Source: Cucumis sativus (taxonomy: Eukaryota; Streptophyta; Magnoliopsida; Cucurbitales; Cucurbitaceae). From it: DNA of 64,000 nucleotides. Below the pieces are notes generated by a model. That model had not been told where the DNA came from and ran no database searches. It saw nothing but the letters and a program-made list of their open reading frames with translations. The translations under genes were made by a program, and so were the position numbers. The stretch is from positions 34,644,732-34,708,731 of the forward strand of contig NC_026657.2 in NCBI RefSeq assembly GCF_000004075.3. Reading direction: 5' to 3'. Below are positions 61,301 through 64,000 of the stretch, piece after piece; position 1 is the stretch's first letter, and each line of letters starts with the position of its first letter.

Positions 61301-62962
61301 TAGTCTATACATGCATGTTCTTTCAAAATGTTTATCGGGATCTTTATTTCAACTTTAGTTCATTTCAGTACACATATAATTTCAAAATCTTCATTTTGAT
61401 TATTGTACTTTTGATTTTTGTTTATTCTTGTCCTTGAACTTTTAAAGAAATATTCGTCTTTATTCTTAACAAATGAAAATAAAAATGGATAAATAGATTG
61501 AAAATGTTGGTTAATTTTAAATGTAAAAAAAATCAAAATACTCTTGATATGGAAATTAATTAACCTTTTGAAAATACAAAACAGAAAATGAACCAAATAT
61601 TAAAAGTAAAATTATTAAAAAATGAAATAAAAAAAAAAAGTTAAGAGTGTAATAAATTAAAAACCAAAACCATGGCATTAAGATTCCTGCCGAAAGGCAA
61701 AAGATGGAAAATGAATAAATGAAATAAATAACTTACATTTTCATATCATTGAGTGGAGACTTTCAATTATTCATTTTTATTACTTTATTATTATTATCAA
61801 TATTTGCAAATGATGGTTTTCTCCAATTCCTTCACCTTTTCTATATTGTTCCATATTGATTGTTTAATTAAGAGTTGAAGGTTCAATTTTATCACGTATA
61901 TATTTGTTATACTAAAAAAATATTTTGTTTGATCATCTTTTAATTTGATTTAGTCTTTTTTTTTCTTTTTGAATTTGTAACCATTATCTTTTTAAAAAAT
62001 AATAATTTAATTTCTATATTTTGAAATTTAAAATATAGTTTGTCCATCAATAACGATAAGCATTTTCATTTAATCTTAATACTAGTATTTATTCAATTTT
62101 ATTGGATCCTAAATATTTATTCCAACGTATAGACTAAGCCGTTATAAATTGTAAAGTTTATGGACTAATAATTTATTAAATAAATTAAAATACTAAATTA
62201 CTATATTTGAAAGTAATGAGAATAAATCATTGTTAATAGAAAGTTTAGAAACTGAATTGTTAAAATCGATACACAATGTTTTTTTTAACGTAACCTTCTT
62301 TTAATTATTAAATTGTCGGTTGTTATATTTAATTATTTTTTTAACAAAAATGGACCATTTAATTTTCAAGTAATGGGATCATGTGCATGCATGATTGTAC
62401 AATATTAAAGAAAAAAAAAAACTCATAGATATATATTTGGATTCAAGTCATCATGTGCTTACATGATTGTTCATCAATCTCTCTTTCTTCCTTTTGTTTT
62501 GTTTTATTTTTCTTCTTTTATTTTGGATAACAAACACATTATTCTCTCATGATATTGTTGACTTATGTAACTTAAAATATTAGAACTATATTGTGTATTA
62601 AGAAAGTTTAGCTTACAAAAAAAAATACTTATTTTATGTTGAATCGATCATGTTTATTATAATGGAATTTTATCAGGAGTCCTACTCATCTTTCTACGAT
62701 TAAAATTCAGTCTCATTATCCTTTAAAAATATGATAATTGAAGGTTGGATTGGGCAACTAAAGAGGTTCCAGATAAAGAGTAGAAAAATCTCACGTGTGA
62801 GATTCTTTGGTTCCAGTCTTGGCCTTTGTAGTCGAGGTGACCAAATTATTGGACCATCTAGTCCAATTGCTCTTTCAACGCGTAAATTCATTTGAATTGA
62901 TTTTCTTCCAATCTTCCGTCGGTTTATAATAAAGTAACTCTTTAAGTTATATTTTATCTTAA
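58311..62962. other. Intergenic, no gene seen
   Basis: AT-rich sequence with GA runs at 58620-58650 and 58695-58715. Frames such as 60571-60879 (+) and 61360-61596 (-) are Phe/Lys/Asn-rich products of AT bias. Confidence 0.5.
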
Positions 62963-63049
62963 ATTCACTTATCCATCCCGTAGTAAAAAGAATATGATAG
63001 GGTGGCATTCACTTATCCATCCCGTAGTAAAAAGAATATGATAGGGTGG
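62963..63049. repeat. Perfect 44-bp tandem duplication
   Basis: ATTCACTTATCCATCCCGTA and the next 24 bases are repeated immediately from 63007. The copies look identical over 43 bases, so the event is recent. Confidence 0.9.
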
Positions 63050-64000
63050 TTCGTGTATATTATTGTTAATTTTAGAAATCAAACAAATTATTATATCTAA
63101 ATATCTTATAAACTCTAACTATTTTAAATTAGAGAAATTTTAGTGATAATATTTTGTGTACGACAATTTTAGCTTAGTTTCAAAATTAAGAAATGTTTTT
63201 GTAAGAATAATATATGCTAATCAAACAATCATTCACAAAACACAATTAATTAAATAATTATATATTTTAAAAAAAATCAAACAAATCATTCATATAATTA
63301 AACACTACTTAGCTCAAAATATATACTAATCTTAGACAGATGATTTGTTTACTTAAATTAGAACTTTTGCTTTTTTAGTTAACCAACAATAATAATAATA
63401 AAATATTAGCACTCACTTTATCTTTTTAATTATCATTATTCGTTAAATTTATGTGACAAATAAGTTTACTAAAATAAATATATGCTTTTGTGGACGTGTG
63501 TATATATAGATAACAAAATAAATATTAGTTATATGGTTAATATAATATCACATGAAAATGAGTCATAATTAATGCATTTTAAATAAAATTAAAGTGAACA
63601 TAACAAATACAAAGGATTTTCTTTATTTCTTTATTTATTTTTGGTACTTTGAGGATTAAAGTCAAAAGAAATGTGTAAGATTCCCTAATCATTAGAGGTG
63701 CAATAATTGGATAGTTGCCTCATTTTTTTTAAATACTTTTTTTCCAATTCAATCTATTAAATAAAGAATTTTCAATATTACATAATGAATACATGTACTA
63801 TATGAAAGTAAATCATTTTGATTCTTTTAGAAAATAACCAAATTTGATTTGAATCATAGAGAGTGAGTGTAGCATTGATGATCATATATACCGAGAGAGA
63901 TATAGTTTGAATTTTGGCTTGGAAATAAAAAGTAAAATACAATTTGTAATTTTAAATATAATGATGTTATTTTGTGTGAAGTACAAATTTCGACGTGGTT
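63050..64000. other. Intergenic to window end, no gene seen
   Basis: AT-rich sequence with an AAT microsatellite (63387-63402). No coding, RNA-gene or transposon signal recognised. Confidence 0.5.

Noticed and set aside
60571..61596. Open frames in the last gene-poor region
   Set aside because: Phe/Asn/Lys-rich composition expected from AT bias; no start context, domain or exon partner.

Overview
The window is ordinary nuclear DNA from a flowering plant: AT-rich intergenic sequence, GT-AG introns, microsatellites, and plant LINE, SINE, LTR and MITE debris. The first gene reads as the raffinose synthase I remember from cucumber, so Cucumis sativus or a very close cucurbit is the best guess. 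No bacterial, organellar or viral gene set is present. I did not find an undescribed biological system. The notable signals are genome-evolution ones: a conserved gene block, nested retroelements, an orphan E2F-type promoter and a decayed NAC copy.

Layout: (1) 1-3770, + strand, the 3' 89% or so of a raffinose synthase gene, truncated by the window edge. (2) 3771-6160, intergenic, with an orphan pair of E2F sites and a three-copy 39-bp repeat. (3) 6161-7562, + strand, an atypical NAC-domain gene with a 10-nt first coding exon. (4) 7563-11200, intergenic, with two fold-back MITEs and a decayed C-terminal fragment of a second NAC gene. (5) 11217-21612, + strand, a CCCH zinc-finger/RRM protein (C3H41/RBM26-27 type) whose 5-kb last intron is packed with LINE fragments. 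(6) 22489-39001, - strand, RST1, reconstructed here as 25 coding exons in one open frame of 1873 residues. (7) 41101-45147, + strand, a Swd2/WDR82-like WD40 protein in ten exons. (8) 45529-46005, - strand, a seed-type oleosin with a seed-style promoter. (9) 46006-56083, about 10 kb without a convincing gene. (10) 56084-56617, - strand, a class I LOB-domain gene (LBD25 type). (11) 56805-64000, no convincing gene.

The genes are not an operon or pathway. They share position: C3H41, RST1, an oleosin and LBD25 also lie close together on Arabidopsis chromosome 3 (from memory At3g27700, At3g27670, At3g27660, At3g27650), so 12-57 kb looks like a retained ancestral segment with the Swd2-like gene inside it. 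Two genes concern RNA or chromatin: RST1 (cytoplasmic exosome/Ski cofactor) and the Swd2-like protein (H3K4 methylation). Raffinose synthase makes phloem-mobile and seed sugars, and oleosin coats seed oil bodies. All exon borders were placed by eye from GT-AG signals, reading-frame continuity and remembered homologues; no transcript data were available.
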